From NCBI GenBank assembly GCA_030704615.1, contig CM060731.1:43648001-43712000 (forward strand): DNA of 64,000 bases, in the 5' to 3' direction. Within the stretch, counting starts at the first letter, position 1; every line of letters starts with the position of its first letter. Both the position numbers and the translations under genes were made by a program. Source of the DNA: Takakia lepidozioides (lineage: Eukaryota > Streptophyta > Takakiopsida > Takakiales > Takakiaceae). Shown here in pieces: positions 33,734 to 44,868 of the stretch. The notes beneath the pieces are model-generated. The model saw only the letters and a list, made by a program, of their open reading frames with translations. It made no database searches and was not told where the DNA came from.

Positions 33734-34939
33734 TCTGTAGCCAATTGTATCCAATGTCACAACGCTTTGCCGACTTTCTTGGCTCGTTTACACCGTCTGC
33801 GTGAGAGGGGAGCTGGAGTGGTGGGCACAGGGAGGACAGGGCTGCTGCAATCTCCAACTTTGCGTGGGGTTTGGGCACTGCATATGGAGGCTCGTGCGAT
33901 GGGTGACCGTCAAGCTCGTGCAAAATCATGTCTTGAAGTTCATATCTTTTCTCGCGCACGGCCTCAGTAGGGAACCACTCTGATGTGAGCTGCAAAGAAA
34001 GAAGAACAAAGAATGCAAAAGCAAACAATGAACAAGCAATGATCATTGTTAGAAATTCATACAATTTTCGTAAGGATATTCATGTTCGTTCTACTTGATA
34101 CATGGATTCAGCACATTGCGCGAGCACATGAACGTCCACAACTAAAACAGGCAGCAAATGATCATGTAAACCACGAGCAGCTGCCTCTTACCGGGCCTGC
34201 ACCACCAGGTTTTGGATTCAAGTACGTTTGCACTAAGTACAGCTCAATGTAATGAGCTACAAACAGACCACATTGCCATGTGTTGGCCTGCTGTGGAACA
34301 GGCGGGCAGAACCACCGCTTGAGGTCAGTCGCATCCTTCCACTGGGGGCTTCTTGGGCTGATTCCTCTGACCATGGCCCAGAAGTAGCAAACAATGGCTT
34401 GAAAGCACGGTACTTGTGCAAACTTATGCTATTCAAGTGAAGGTAGCGAGACGGTTCCAAGATAACCAGACTCCAATGGTCACTGCACAGGGGGGCAACA
34501 ATAGCAGGTTAGTCCACATGTAGCAATGGAGCACGACCTTCTTCAAAGGTACGGCAACAAGAAGGTATAAATGCATACACATTGTACTCACTTGCATAAA
34601 ATTGGCACAATAAGGGCTTCAACACCCTCACTCCTGAAGAAGGGGAACCGTCTTTGCATCCAAATCCGCACAGAGTCGACTTGATTTGCCTGCTTTGCAC
34701 AATGATCGCGAAGGCATATCCATGTGAAGCTATCTACAACACGGATTTTATTGCACACATGTTCAGGAAGAGAAAGTATTTTAACTGACACCCAGAAGTC
34801 CATCAGACAGTCACTAATCCACCCCCTTGCAGAGAGCAAGTCATCTGCATCTTCTAGTCTAAGAGGAACTTGCGAAACCCGAGAGCCCTTCGAAAACCAT
34901 ATGTCATGTGTTTTTGCCACCACTGCACCACTGGCCCGC
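33734..34939 (-). pseudogene. Ulp1-type cysteine protease domain (SUMO-protease fold), transposon-borne, degraded
   Basis: Minus-strand exons at 34939-34592, 34482-34192 and 33989 to about 33734, with GT-AG borders. Exon 1 has the family entry LRLEDADDLLSARGWISD. Exon 2 carries the catalytic His in DHWSLVIL, then YLHLNS where the family has HLDS, so the catalytic Asp is Asn here. A frame change follows after LHKYRA, then CYFWAMVRG, the Gln in VPQQANTWQ and the nucleophile in WQCGLFVAHYIELYL. Exon 3 supplies SEWFPTEAVREKRYELQDMI, the usual C-terminal helix. Ulp1 proteases process or remove SUMO; plant MULE and CACTA transposons often carry such domains. The Asp change and the frameshift suggest a relic. 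Confidence 0.78.
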
Positions 34940-35125
34940 CTGCAAAAAAGGCACATACCTCATTGCTATGAGAATCTGCCCACATAATTATGCACATGCG
35001 GGCCACTTGCAAATTGTGGATGGAAGGTATACCATATCTTGCATGAAAAAGGGTGCATAGGCGTCGCAACTCACAATACGTTTTTGAGGCCTTCATGTAT
35101 CATGCACATCCAAGAGCCCAATATG

Positions 35126-37037
35126 TCAATGCATGTGCAACGTCGTACATACACCATTTCCAATCTGGAGAGGAGAGACCGTTAACATTAAAAAAAACCA
35201 CAGTGGCACTGGATACCTGGACATGGTTTTGTTGCGCTGCAATGCAAGTGTTGGTTGGGGCAACGCATCTTTTGCCTTGGTAGCAACCATGGTATGGATG
35301 GGCTTGGGTTTGGCAAAGGTGGCAGTGGTTGCATTTTTATTCAATGCCCGGACGTTGCCATGTACATCACCATGAAATCGTGTAGTAGCCTCTGTACTGT
35401 GAGGTGTATCAGCACCATTAAACAAGATTTGGTAAGGTTGCATGGGCGAAGGCAGTGCGAGAACCATCGCATTGGGGGTGGGAGGCTCTATCCCATGTTT
35501 AAGCACTGAGTAGCTGGGGTAACGGAAGATCCAACAGTGCTTACTGCATGTACAATAGTACCCTCATCAGTGGGACATCGCATATTAAGGGGTGGTGGAC
35601 TTTGGAACTCAGTTATGTCACAGAGGGTTTGTTCTGAAGTGAAAGAGGCCACAGGGGGAGGCGGTCGACACAATCCAGGAAATACCTGAGTGGCGCTTAG
35701 TTCCATTTCAAGTTGAGTCATGGGGACCTGGGTTGTGGCATTGTATGTCGCCACAAATTCTTCACAGAGGGATTGGTTTGGCTTGAGGGAGGACAGGATC
35801 CAACAGCACATGTTCGACCCACACATGTTTTGGCCTCCTCCAGAAGGGTGGAATTCCATGCCATGTTTATCAAGCCCACATGAGTGCCCCCATGTTCGTA
35901 TTTAGTACTCAGGTGAACGAGTGCGCTTGACTGCTGTTCAAGGACAACCGCCTCCTTATCTCTACACTTGGCATTGCAGAAACGTGCCTCATCCCTTGCG
36001 AGCCTCTCAATGTGGACCTCATGGAGGATTTGTCGGGCAGCCTCAAGTTTGTCATGTAGGCTGGATTCCCCGTAGTCAAGACAGCCTGCACACCAACATC
36101 GCATTGTGAAAATGTGGCCGTGACAGAAATGAAATGAGAACAACACCAGGACATTGTTAAGAACCACCGGAACTGAAATGCAGTAGCACGAACCGTGGTA
36201 AGGCAATACGCACCTGGTGGACAAGGAAGCCAGCCCTGTCGACATCCTCCCGATGCTTTCAAAATTTTGTTGAAGTCCTTCAAGGATTTTTTCTTACCCA
36301 CCCCCTGCACCATCAGTTGGTATACTCCCACACCACAATATTTTGAAGGCATAGATTCAGAACGGCGAGGTCACGCACAGCCCTGCATCGGACCTCGCGC
36401 ATGAACAATGCAGATCTTCAAAGGATTCGCAGTCCTCTTTCCGCACTCCCCCCCAAAAGGCCTGCAAGCCCTTCACCACCTGGGTTCGGGCTTCCTCGTA
36501 TGGGGGCATGCCTCTGTACAGGAAGTATCCCATCTGTAGGTGGGGAAAGTCTCACCCCTCATTTGTAATGGCACACTGGCCATCTTCTGTGTTGAGAAGA
36601 TGATTTCGGAGAGTTAACAAGATGGAGTTTCGGGGAATTGACATAGGTTTCATGTTGTGAACGTGAGACATCCAAACCAGACGGAACACCCTGCTGAAAA
36701 GCGGAATGTTTTGAGGTGGAGCATGGTGGCGAGCAGCCTGAAGAATGACCATCAACCTATAAGGTTCATCCTCAGAATGTGTGAACATATCGGGGGCAAC
36801 TCAGGGATCTCACCTGCTGCAATAATTGGTACAGAGGGACCAACCCCAAATTCCCTCCTGTTTCTCATCATATTGTTCTCTATCCCATTTTGCCATGTTG
36901 TCGTCAACAAACTGCCTTCTATGAGCCTCCAACTCAGATTGGGCTGCAATTCCTGTCATTTCGAAATCCAACAATGTCATGGCATACTTGTGATGTGCCA
37001 TCACCAGTTGGCATTCGGTTCGCTGATGTTGTAGCAT
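35126..37037 (-). pseudogene. Coding-like N-terminal region upstream of the Ulp1 domain, unassigned
   Basis: A run of minus-strand segments with protein-like content lies directly upstream of the protease: 36810-37037 (LDFEMTGIAAQSELEAHRRQ), 36250-36352 (GVGKKKSLKDFNKILKASGG), 35930-36110 (EAARQILHEVHIERLARDEA), 35520-35760 (QVPMTQLEMELSATQVF) and 35200-35506 (NMG/KHGIEPPTPNAMV). Frames change between them, by introns or decay. The helical Glu/Arg-rich stretch near 36000 could be a coiled coil. No family was recognised. Order and strand suit the N-terminal part of the Ulp1 gene, but this is inference. Confidence 0.4.
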
Positions 37038-37044
37038 TTCTAAT

Positions 37045-37471
37045 AAACGAAATACTCAAGACGTTTATACTTGATACGAGAGTCTAAAACTTCGTCGACT
37101 TCATACTCAATTTCTTGGTTGACTTCGATTGGTGGAGGTGGTACGGAGACTCTCCCTGGAATTTCGATTGATGATACAACTCCATAATGAAACCATGAAA
37201 GATTGGATGGATGCGCAGACTTTCGTGGGAGTTCAAGCCGAAAACTGACCGGATTTATTTGTCGAATAATTTTGAATGGTCCCAGGCGTTGATAATCCAA
37301 CTTCCTTGATGGTCGCAAGGTTTGTACGTCCCGTCGAGGACGTATGGCAAATAGCTCCACCACATTAACCACAGCTGTCTTCTCCTCTAGAGGTGCATCA
37401 AACTGCTCCCCCCCCCATTGCAGAGTCATAGAGCTGGTCAGTAATAGAGGAAGAGTAACCAAAAACCCCAA
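37045..37471 (-). mobile_element. Ty3/gypsy chromovirus fragment: integrase C-terminus plus chromodomain start
   Basis: The minus-strand frame reads RPSRKLDYQRLGPFKIIRQI and NPVSFRLELP, the integrase C-terminal module. It then reads WFHYGVVSSIEIPGR and YEVDEVLDSRIKYKRLEYFV, the first strands of a chromodomain, before stopping at 37045. Integrase catalytic residues, reverse transcriptase and LTRs are absent. Chromodomains direct such elements to chromatin; this is only a remnant, truncated inside the chromodomain. Confidence 0.82.
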
Positions 37472-38026
37472 ACTTGAAAGGCAACTTCAAACAAAATGCA
37501 AAGACACGCATCATCAAGAAGGAGTTTGTGACCATGAAGGTGCAGGCCAAGAAGAAGGTGTTACCCATCGTTTAAGCCACCATTGACCAAAGCGTTGCCC
37601 ATCATTTGGTCCCCGAACTCAAATTTCCCAATAAGCCCCAAGACGATTGAGAAAGAAGACTCGTCCAAGATGGAAATCCGTCGGGCAACAAGCGAACTTC
37701 ATCAGATATGTCAGTCTTGGGCATGAAACAGTGCGGTAATGGGAGGCACAACAATATCCGAGGTCAGTAGCAACGACGTCTTGACAAGCCTTCCCTTGCC
37801 TCCTTCTCTACTTAGCGGTGCAAGGGTTGTGGACTTAAGAATTGCACTGGAGGTCTGCCATCATTGTCTACCTGAAGATGCAACTCCAACGTGCACTTCG
37901 GGTTGAAGACTTTGCTGGCGGCACACAAGAGTCGTACAAACGTAGAGTTTACAATGCGCTCAGATGGAAGACTTTCTGTGATGGCAGAGGTGCATCCAAT
38001 GAGTCATTTCGAATGGCGGAGGTCTA
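37472..38026. other. Spacer, probably degraded retroelement sequence
   Basis: Lies upstream of the chromovirus fragment on its strand. Short pieces with polyprotein-like composition are visible on the minus strand, but no frame is continuous and none was assigned. Confidence 0.35.
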
Positions 38027-38603
38027 ACATCTGCTGTGGGAGCGCAGGTGGTGTGTCCAACAACTGGAAATCGTCATCGTCATCATCATCGTCAAGGTCC
38101 ACTCCCGGCTCCTTCCGAAGCTCATGTGCTTCCTGCGCGTTAGATTCTCGTGTAGTCTCTTCTTCTGCCGTCGTCTCCTCGCGTTCTAACCCTCATCTTC
38201 ATCAACTTGCAGGAAGATGCTTCATCCCGTGCTTACTAAGAACAGCCTCCATGATGTGCCTCTGCCCCTTTTCAAAAACATGGTACATTTTCAGTTTAGG
38301 CCTACCCTTTCCCACAACAGCATCACAGCCATTTATCCTGTGAATGTTAAGTTCCTTCTTATCTTTGCTTAAGACAGTGGATACACTTGAATGGCTTCCT
38401 ATTATCATCACCGGCTGCTCAACCCTTCCTCTGAGTGAGCTCGCATATGAGATTTTCCCACTCATCAAGTCGTACGTTTCATTGTATGTCCGACGCGCTT
38501 CGCGCATGGAGGATTGTTTCACCATATCGGTGCCCCTCCAATCCACTACCCTCCTCCTGAAGCATTCTCCAGCCGAGCAAAGGTTTGCTGGAATTGAAAG
38601 CAA
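38027..38603 (-). CDS. Unrecognised protein with acidic Asp-run tail (partial or broken)
   Basis: The minus-strand frame 38603-38202 reads RRVVDWRGTDMVKQSSMREA, YDLMSGKISYASSLRGRVEQ, then KLKMYHVFEKGQRHIMEAVL, with typical protein composition. Just downstream, after a break near 38190, another frame continues with EEETTRESNAQEAHEL, then a run of eight Asp, FQLLDTPPALPQQM and a stop at 38027. Acidic tails of this kind occur in plant transposon proteins and nuclear proteins. I do not know the family. Whether it belongs with the Ulp1-type gene downstream is open. Confidence 0.4.
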
Positions 38604-39116
38604 GAACTCAAACTAAAACATGAAGCATGCAAATGGACTGCAACAGACAGAAATGGCAAGCAAGAGGAAGAAAATAGCTACAAATCACACGAATGACTTC
38701 CAAATTCTACAAAAAGAAACCCTATACTCAAGTCGAATGAGTAATCGCTTCACACCGCCACAACTCAGTCAACAGTTTATAACAGCCGCGATGCATACTC
38801 CTCAGGAAGTGCTTGTAACACCGCTTCCGCCGGGATCATACATTTCGGGCCATGCAAACGCCAGTAGCTTGGAAACCTATCCTATGCTGCCATGAATTAA
38901 ATCAATCAAGCATCGACGTGGGGAGTGACAGCTGAAGGCCGCATTCAAATCGACAAGTCCACCATGTGCGTGGCGAACTGGACGCGAAAAGCATGAAAGC
39001 ATGATCATCGCGATCTCCCTACATCCATATATGAGTATTTGTCACATCCTGTCATGTCAAGCCGTCCATCATCATGGGTGATTGCAGCACATGGATCATT
39101 TGCATCACCATCCATC
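38604..39116. other. Spacer, no gene seen
   Basis: A plus frame at 38620-38895 is open but unsupported. Confidence 0.5.
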
Positions 39117-39377
39117 TTCGTCATGCTGTGTCCCGCGCGATGTTGGGTTGTGGTGACAGGTGTCATGTGCCACAGAGTTCATGTGGTGTGGTGACGGCCG
39201 ACCGGGGGGCGGGCAGGGGTATGGGGGGTTTGGGGGGGGGGGGGGGTGGCGCGGGCCGCACGCGACCGCGAGCCGCGCAGAGCCGGCGAAGGGGTGCGGC
39301 TGGGGTGGCGGTGGGTGCCACTCAGGCAGGACCGAAGGGGTCGCATTAAACTCCCGGGCCTTTTCTAATGTGCGCCC
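39117..39377. repeat. GC/G-rich dispersed repeat, copy 2
   Basis: Same orientation and block order as 14600-14893, somewhat shorter in the G-rich core. It includes an uninterrupted run of about 18 G near 39229-39246. Flanks are unrelated to those of copy 1. Confidence 0.8.
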
Positions 39378-41359
39378 TCCAGAAATTGCTCACACTAACA
39401 AACCCATGAGGATAAATAGATCTGAATAACTCTTCTACATAGTTTTACGTAGGAAGTCAAAGGGGTGGGATTCTATCCAATAATCCAACTGAAATTAAAG
39501 CAAAGATCCAGGGTCTCAAGTCGATGTCAATCCCAGCCAATCTACCTGCAACAGCATCCGACAAAGACCTAGGAATATTGAAGTCATATTCTCTTGGTGC
39601 CCAGTCTGGTGGATTGGAGTACGGCAGCCAGTCCACTTTCCCTGGAATGTGTAGCTATAGTATCATGGACTTCAATCATCGCCATTTCGATCACTCACAG
39701 GGCTATGATAGAGACCATATTTCAAACCCTAAGCTTTTCCCCAGCCGGCGTGGGTGGGTCCAAAAGGACCCTTATTTTTTTTTTGTTTTTTCGCAAAGCC
39801 CTTCCTAGGGGTCGCGGGAGCAGGAGGTGGTGTTCAAGCACCCCCACCTGCCCCTTGTGGCCAAGGTCATTCTTCGCATCGGAACCAGGGACGCCTTGTG
39901 AAGGCTCTTTAGAACGTGCGAATATGCCTCCACCTCCAAATCCTTTGATGCAACTTGGTAAGATGTCAATACCTCGGAGGCATTCGTCAATGCCACATCC
40001 ATAGATGCAAGCACATCCGAAACCTTCTTTAGCACGACATCAAACTGTGCAACCAACTCCCCTGCCTTCTCAATGCGACAACGAGCACGTCCTTGTAATC
40101 ATGCTCGAGTCCATTTTGGAAGAGCATAAGAGTTATGATGATACCTACTGGATGCAGGATGGATGGACCCGTCCATCCAACTTGGTTGGTCCGTCCACAT
40201 TAACTTTGTTTCATCCGCTAACTTCATTGCAGCCTTCTCTGCGTTTCAAGCTCTTGCTGTTCATGGGCCTCCCTCACTGGTTGAGCCTCTGTCTGCCCTT
40301 GATGTTGGGGCAGAGCTCTCAGCACCAGTCACAACAAGGAACTGGAACCTTCCAATTTCCCAGTGACAAAGATTTGCCTTTTCCCAATTGTGTGGCAAGC
40401 AGGCTTAGGCAGTGCCATAGAGATACTGTCTCTCTTACGGTACAGTGAATGGACATAGTAAAGGTTTCAGACGAAATTTGTTGGGATGTTGTACATTTGC
40501 AAAAGAGAGTGGTGGAATCACATCTGCAGGATGTGACAAATATGGAATGTGGCTTGAAATTTGAAAATGCCACTGGCCGCAACGGTCTGCAGGTGCCAGG
40601 TAGCTCTTTTTGATGAACAATATGTGAAAGACAAGGAGCAGTGCCGAAAGCCAGGGCACGAAGACTCGAAAGACATGGGCTTGGTTGGGTTGGGGTGTGA
40701 CGCAGTGGTGACAAAGTGACTGTTTTGACTGTAAGAAAGATGTCGGTGATGCAGCTGCCCTGTTTGCAGGCTCTTTGATCGCATGGGGGGAAGGTGCCAA
40801 TGGCAATATTGATGTGAAGGCAGGTCAGGTTGAGGACCTGGTTAGAGGACCTAGCTGGTGGATTTGATGAGTTTTGGGAGAGGTGGCAGGTTGTCGACGA
40901 ATTCGCCTTTGATCTGTATTTTGAAATGCAGGGTACTGAAGCCGCTGCCCCACTCAACTATATGGATGTGAGACGCAGACTCGAAAGGGTCTTGCTCATT
41001 TGTGAGTCGTTGGTGAACATGTACCGAGATTTCCTGGAAAGTGCCTGTCACTCATGAAGGCCTGGCTAGAAAAATCAGATACAGACCAGAATGTGTGCCC
41101 CTCTCCCAGCGGACTGGTTATCAAGCATAGTCTCCAACGCCATCCACCAACAAAGAGACACATGATCCATCAGAAATGCCTTCCATTTCAACTTGAGAGG
41201 TATAAAAGATTGAATTGAGTGAAAGTATTTAAATTCGTCCAGAAAGGTAACCTTAAAATCAGCACACAAAGTAAATGAGGTGCCTTCGTATAACTGGTAT
41301 TCACTGATCCTGACAACTATTTTGCCATGTGACACGGATGGGTTGAAGGTAAATATCCG
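39378..41359. other. Gene-poor region with small open frames
   Basis: Two short frames have plausible protein composition: minus 39805-40056 (MVAQFDVVLKKVSDVLASMD) and plus 40830-41057 (GGFDEFWERWQVVDEFAFDL). Neither is recognised or supported by splice sites. Confidence 0.35.
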
Positions 41360-42035
41360 AAATTAAAAAACAGGAATGATGGAAAGCTTTGGAAAGAATA
41401 TTTTTCCAAACCCAGTCAATGGTGGGACAATGGAGGCAGAAAGGTGAACAGAGTGACTTGCATGAATGTTGTTGAAAGCTCCACTAGCAATCCGCCTTGT
41501 CAGAACCTCTCACAGTTTTGATGCTGTCGAGTGTCTGCGTGAAGGTCAATCATGGAGCATGGAACAGCACTGCCAAGAGTTCACTTGAGATTCTTCACAA
41601 TGCTGGGACAACTGCCTTGGCAAGGTGCCCTTTCTTCATGTATGATTTAAGGAGTTTGCCTGTTCCTGTCAATATCATAGAAAGCGGCCCCCCCCCCCCC
41701 CCCCCCCCCCCCCGCAAAGGGGCAGTAGCCGCAAGGTGAAGTGGCTCTTAGTTACGCCGGTTTAGGCCGGAGTCTTCTCTCTCTCAATATCATAGGTGTT
41801 CTTGCTAAGCAGGCAGTAAAGATGCATTGCCCAAGGGTTTCTCCTGGTGTTTACCAGGTACTGGGGAGGGTTGGCTTGGTCTTAGGAGGCCAACCATGGC
41901 CGCTCAGCTGCACATTTTCACAGACCAATCAGACTACAGACATAAGCAGAGTGCACAAGAGGTCCTTTGGATTGGGGATTGGTGGAGTCCTCCTTGGGTG
42001 AAAGAAAAGCTAGCCGCTTCCCTGACACGAGGTCA
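41360..42035 (+). pseudogene. PDF motif module 1 (OSB-type organellar ssDNA-binding protein motif), split
   Basis: The first half, KLWKEYFSKPSQWWDNGGRK (about 41384-41445), and the second half, QSDYRHKQSAQEVLWIGDWW then SPPWVKEKLA (about 41925-42030), together match the roughly 50-residue PDF motif. That motif runs W-x-FF-x-P-x-QWWDNR-x2-K, then PDFKHK, then LW, then P-x-WV, and is known from plant OSB proteins, which bind single-stranded organellar DNA. About 470 bases separate the halves where an intron could lie. They contain a poly-C run and no matching sequence. The signature PDF is changed to SDY. No OB-fold domain was seen upstream. The reading phase across the gap is not clean, so this is treated as a relic. 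Confidence 0.65.
41687..41712. repeat. Poly-C run
   Basis: About 26 consecutive C between the halves of the first PDF module; length may be unreliable. Confidence 0.9.
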
Positions 42036-42093
42036 CGCACAATGTGGTGAGGGCGCGCCTTCTTTTTCAATACATTTAGGCTAGTTTTGTACT

Positions 42094-42425
42094 TTGGAAA
42101 AGCTTTGGAAAGAATATTTTTCAAACCCCTGTCAATGGTGGGACAATGGAGGCAGAAAGGTGAACAGCTGTTATGTTATGATAGATGCAGACAACAAGAT
42201 GCATTGCAAATTTTTCTCCCCACTCATGTCAGCATTTCAGCATAGGGACTACTGTGTGGTGGGTAGGGTTAGGTTGTTAGCTAGATAATTTTAGGCTGAA
42301 GGAGGCAGGTATGGTTGGGGTTCAGATCCATCCAAGAGAGCCGGATTTCAAGCATAAGAATCCCAATGAGCCATTAAGGATTGATAACTACAAGACACCT
42401 GCATTTGTAGATGGTCAACTGGAAG
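42094..42425 (+). pseudogene. PDF motif module 2, split at the same point
   Basis: The first half, LWKEYFSNPCQWWDNGGRKV (42094-42160), is nearly identical at DNA level to 41384-41450. The second half, PREPDFKHKNPNEPLRIDNY then KTPAFV (about 42334-42410), keeps the PDFKHK signature. About 170 unmatched bases separate the halves. It is followed within 100 bases by the PPR-type frame, with one frame change between. OSB proteins can carry several PDF motifs in tandem, so the pair itself is expected; its position before PPR repeats is less so. Confidence 0.7.
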
Positions 42426-42516
42426 CAGCAGCAGCAGAACAAGTAGTACACTCAGGCACCTCCACCATGACAACCGGTCACATACAAGGACCAAGACACA
42501 AGATCTCTTCTGGCAC

Positions 42517-44638
42517 TTGCGGATATGTGAGGCAGGACGACTGAAAGATGCTCTGCACATTTTGAATCAAAGAGATATTTCAGCAGATTCCGATACTTAC
42601 GTCTGTCTCTTGCGTAAATGCATCAAAATGAAAGGCCTGGCAGCAGGAAAGCAGGTGCATGCCCACATTATCCAAAGTGGATTCAAGCCCAACATGTTTC
42701 TACACAATACCCTCGTCAACATGTATGTCAAATGTGGCAGCATCGTGGATGCACACAGAGTGTTTGATAAAATGCCTGGACGAGGTGTGATCACGTGGGA
42801 TACAATGATGGCAGGATACACCAAGCATGGATGTGGTAGGGATGCCTTGGAGACCTATGAGCGGATGATATGGGAAGGGGTGACCCCGAATCAGGTCGCC
42901 TTTGTTTGTGTTCTGAAGGCCTGTGCCAGCCTTGCAGCCCTGGAAGAGGGCAAACAGGTCCATGCTGACATCACGAAAGCTGGGATTGTGCCAAATACAA
43001 TGTTGGACACTACCCTCTTCGACATGTATGCCAAATGTGGGAGCATCAAGGATGAAATGAAATGAAATGGTGCTTTATAATGTCCGCGGAAAGCTCATAG
43101 TGTTTATGGGACAAAATGGAAGAAAACATGAGAGAGGAAACAAAACCAGAACCCAAGAGTGTGGCTGAACAAAATGTGGTGTCATGGAGTGCGATGATCG
43201 CAGGATGTGCACAGCATGGGTGCGGGACTGAGGCTTTGGAGACATGAGCAAATGGTGCTGGAAGGGGTCACACCCAACCACATTACGTTTATTTGTGTTC
43301 TCAAGGCGTGTGCCAGCTTGGCAGCCCTGGAAAGGGGCAAAGAAGTCCATGCTGCCATCATGAAAGTTGGAATCACACCAGATGTCATTCTGAATACAAC
43401 CCTCGTGGATATGTATGCCAAGTGCGGGAGCATTGAGGATGCAAAGGTTGTGTTTGAGAATATGCCTGAACGAAGTGTGTCCCGGAATGCAATGATGGCA
43501 GGATATGCCCAGCATGGGTGGGGGGATGGAGGCTTTGGAGGCCTATGAGCAAATGATGTGCGAAGGTTGGAAGCCTGACCAGGTCACGTTCGTCTGTGTT
43601 TGCAATGTGTGTGCAAGCATGGCAGCCCTGGAGAAGGGCAGAGAGATTCATACTGACATGATGGAAGCTGGAACAATACCGGATGTTGTGTTGAATAACA
43701 CCCTTGTGGATATGTATGCCAAATGCGGGAGCATAAGGGATGCAAAGGGAGCGTTTGACAATATGGCTGAACGAAATGTGGTGTCATGGAATGTGATGAT
43801 CGCAGGGTATGGCCAGCATGGATGCAGAATGGAGGCTTTGGAGACATGTGGGAAAATGATGGGGGAAGATTGCCCCTACGCGGTCAACGAACTTCTACTA
43901 ATGCTAAGATTTGTCGCAAATTCGGAAACGTTTCGATCAAGGGGTGGCTCCAGATCAGGTCACGTTCGTCTGTGTCTGCAATGCATGTGCAAGCCTTGCA
44001 GCCCTGGAGAAGGGCAAAGAGGTCCATGTTGACATCATGAAAGCTGGGATTGTACCAAGTATTTTTCTGAACAATGCTCTTGTGGACATGTATGCCAAAT
44101 GCGGGAGGATTGAGGATGCAAAAGGAGTGTTTGACAACATGGCTGAATGAAATGTGGTGTCATGGAGTGCGATGATCGCAGGATATGCCCAGGATGGTTG
44201 TGGTAAGGAGGCCCTGCAACTATTTGAAGGAATGAAAAAGGACGGCTTGAAGCCAAACGGTATCACCTTTGTATGTGTTCTCCAAGCATGTAGCCATGGG
44301 GGCCTAGTGGATGAAGGCAAATACTATTTTGATTCCCTGAGTCGAGATCATGGCCTCACTCCTACAGTGGAGCACTTAGGCTGCATCGTGGACCTTCTTG
44401 GCCGTGCGGGGCAATTGCGTGAAGCTGAGGACTTGATTAACAAAAATGCCAGTACAACCAGATGCTGTGGTGTGGAAAGCCTTGCTTGGTGCCTGCAGAA
44501 CTCATGGGAATATGGAGGTGGCAGAACGTGCGGCAAAATCTATACTCAAGTGGGCTCAACAGTGCGCTAGAACGGATATGTTGCTATCAAATATCAACTC
44601 TTCAATATCAAACTGCTAGCGCAACCGCATGCACCTAA
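42517..44638 (+). pseudogene. Pentatricopeptide repeat (PPR) protein, PLS class, frameshifted
   Basis: PPR proteins bind organellar RNA for editing, splicing or stability. The first frame (42517-43065) reads LKDALHILNQRDI, TYVCLLRKCIKMKGLAAGKQ, FLHNTLVNMYVKCGSI, KMPGRGVITWDTMMAGY, VLKACASLAALEEGKQVH and LFDMYAKCGSIKD, then collapses. Similar modules restart at 43207, 43505, 43911 and 44154 in changing frames. A TGA replaces Arg in NMAE-stop-NVVSW near 44147. The end has VCVLQACSHGGLVDEGK, CIVDLLGRAGQLREAEDL and, after another shift, VWKALLGACRTHGNMEV, the E-motif region, then a stop. No DYW domain follows. At least five lesions make it a pseudogene; the repeats are similar enough to each other to suggest internal duplication. 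Confidence 0.88.
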
Positions 44639-44868
44639 CATGGTTAAGAGTCAATGACACCTCTTGCTGTTCACCTCATCCGACCCTACCTGGAGCTGCA
44701 ACAGACAGAAACTACAGAGATTTGGGTCCAGGTATTCAGGAGCATGATCTACTTTCTAGCCCTCGGCTTCCATGTACTTCTCCAACCAATTGAATGAAAC
44801 CCAGAACAGCAGTCAAATTTCAAAATTCTGATTTACCTTGATAGACCGTTCTTCGCCATGGACTAATT

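Noticed and set aside
41497-41739. Frame ending in a Pro run
   Set aside because: The Pro run is the poly-C tract between the PDF module halves.
43075-43847. Minus-strand frames opposite the PPR region
   Set aside because: They are antisense shadows of the PPR modules, recurring in each module for the same reason.
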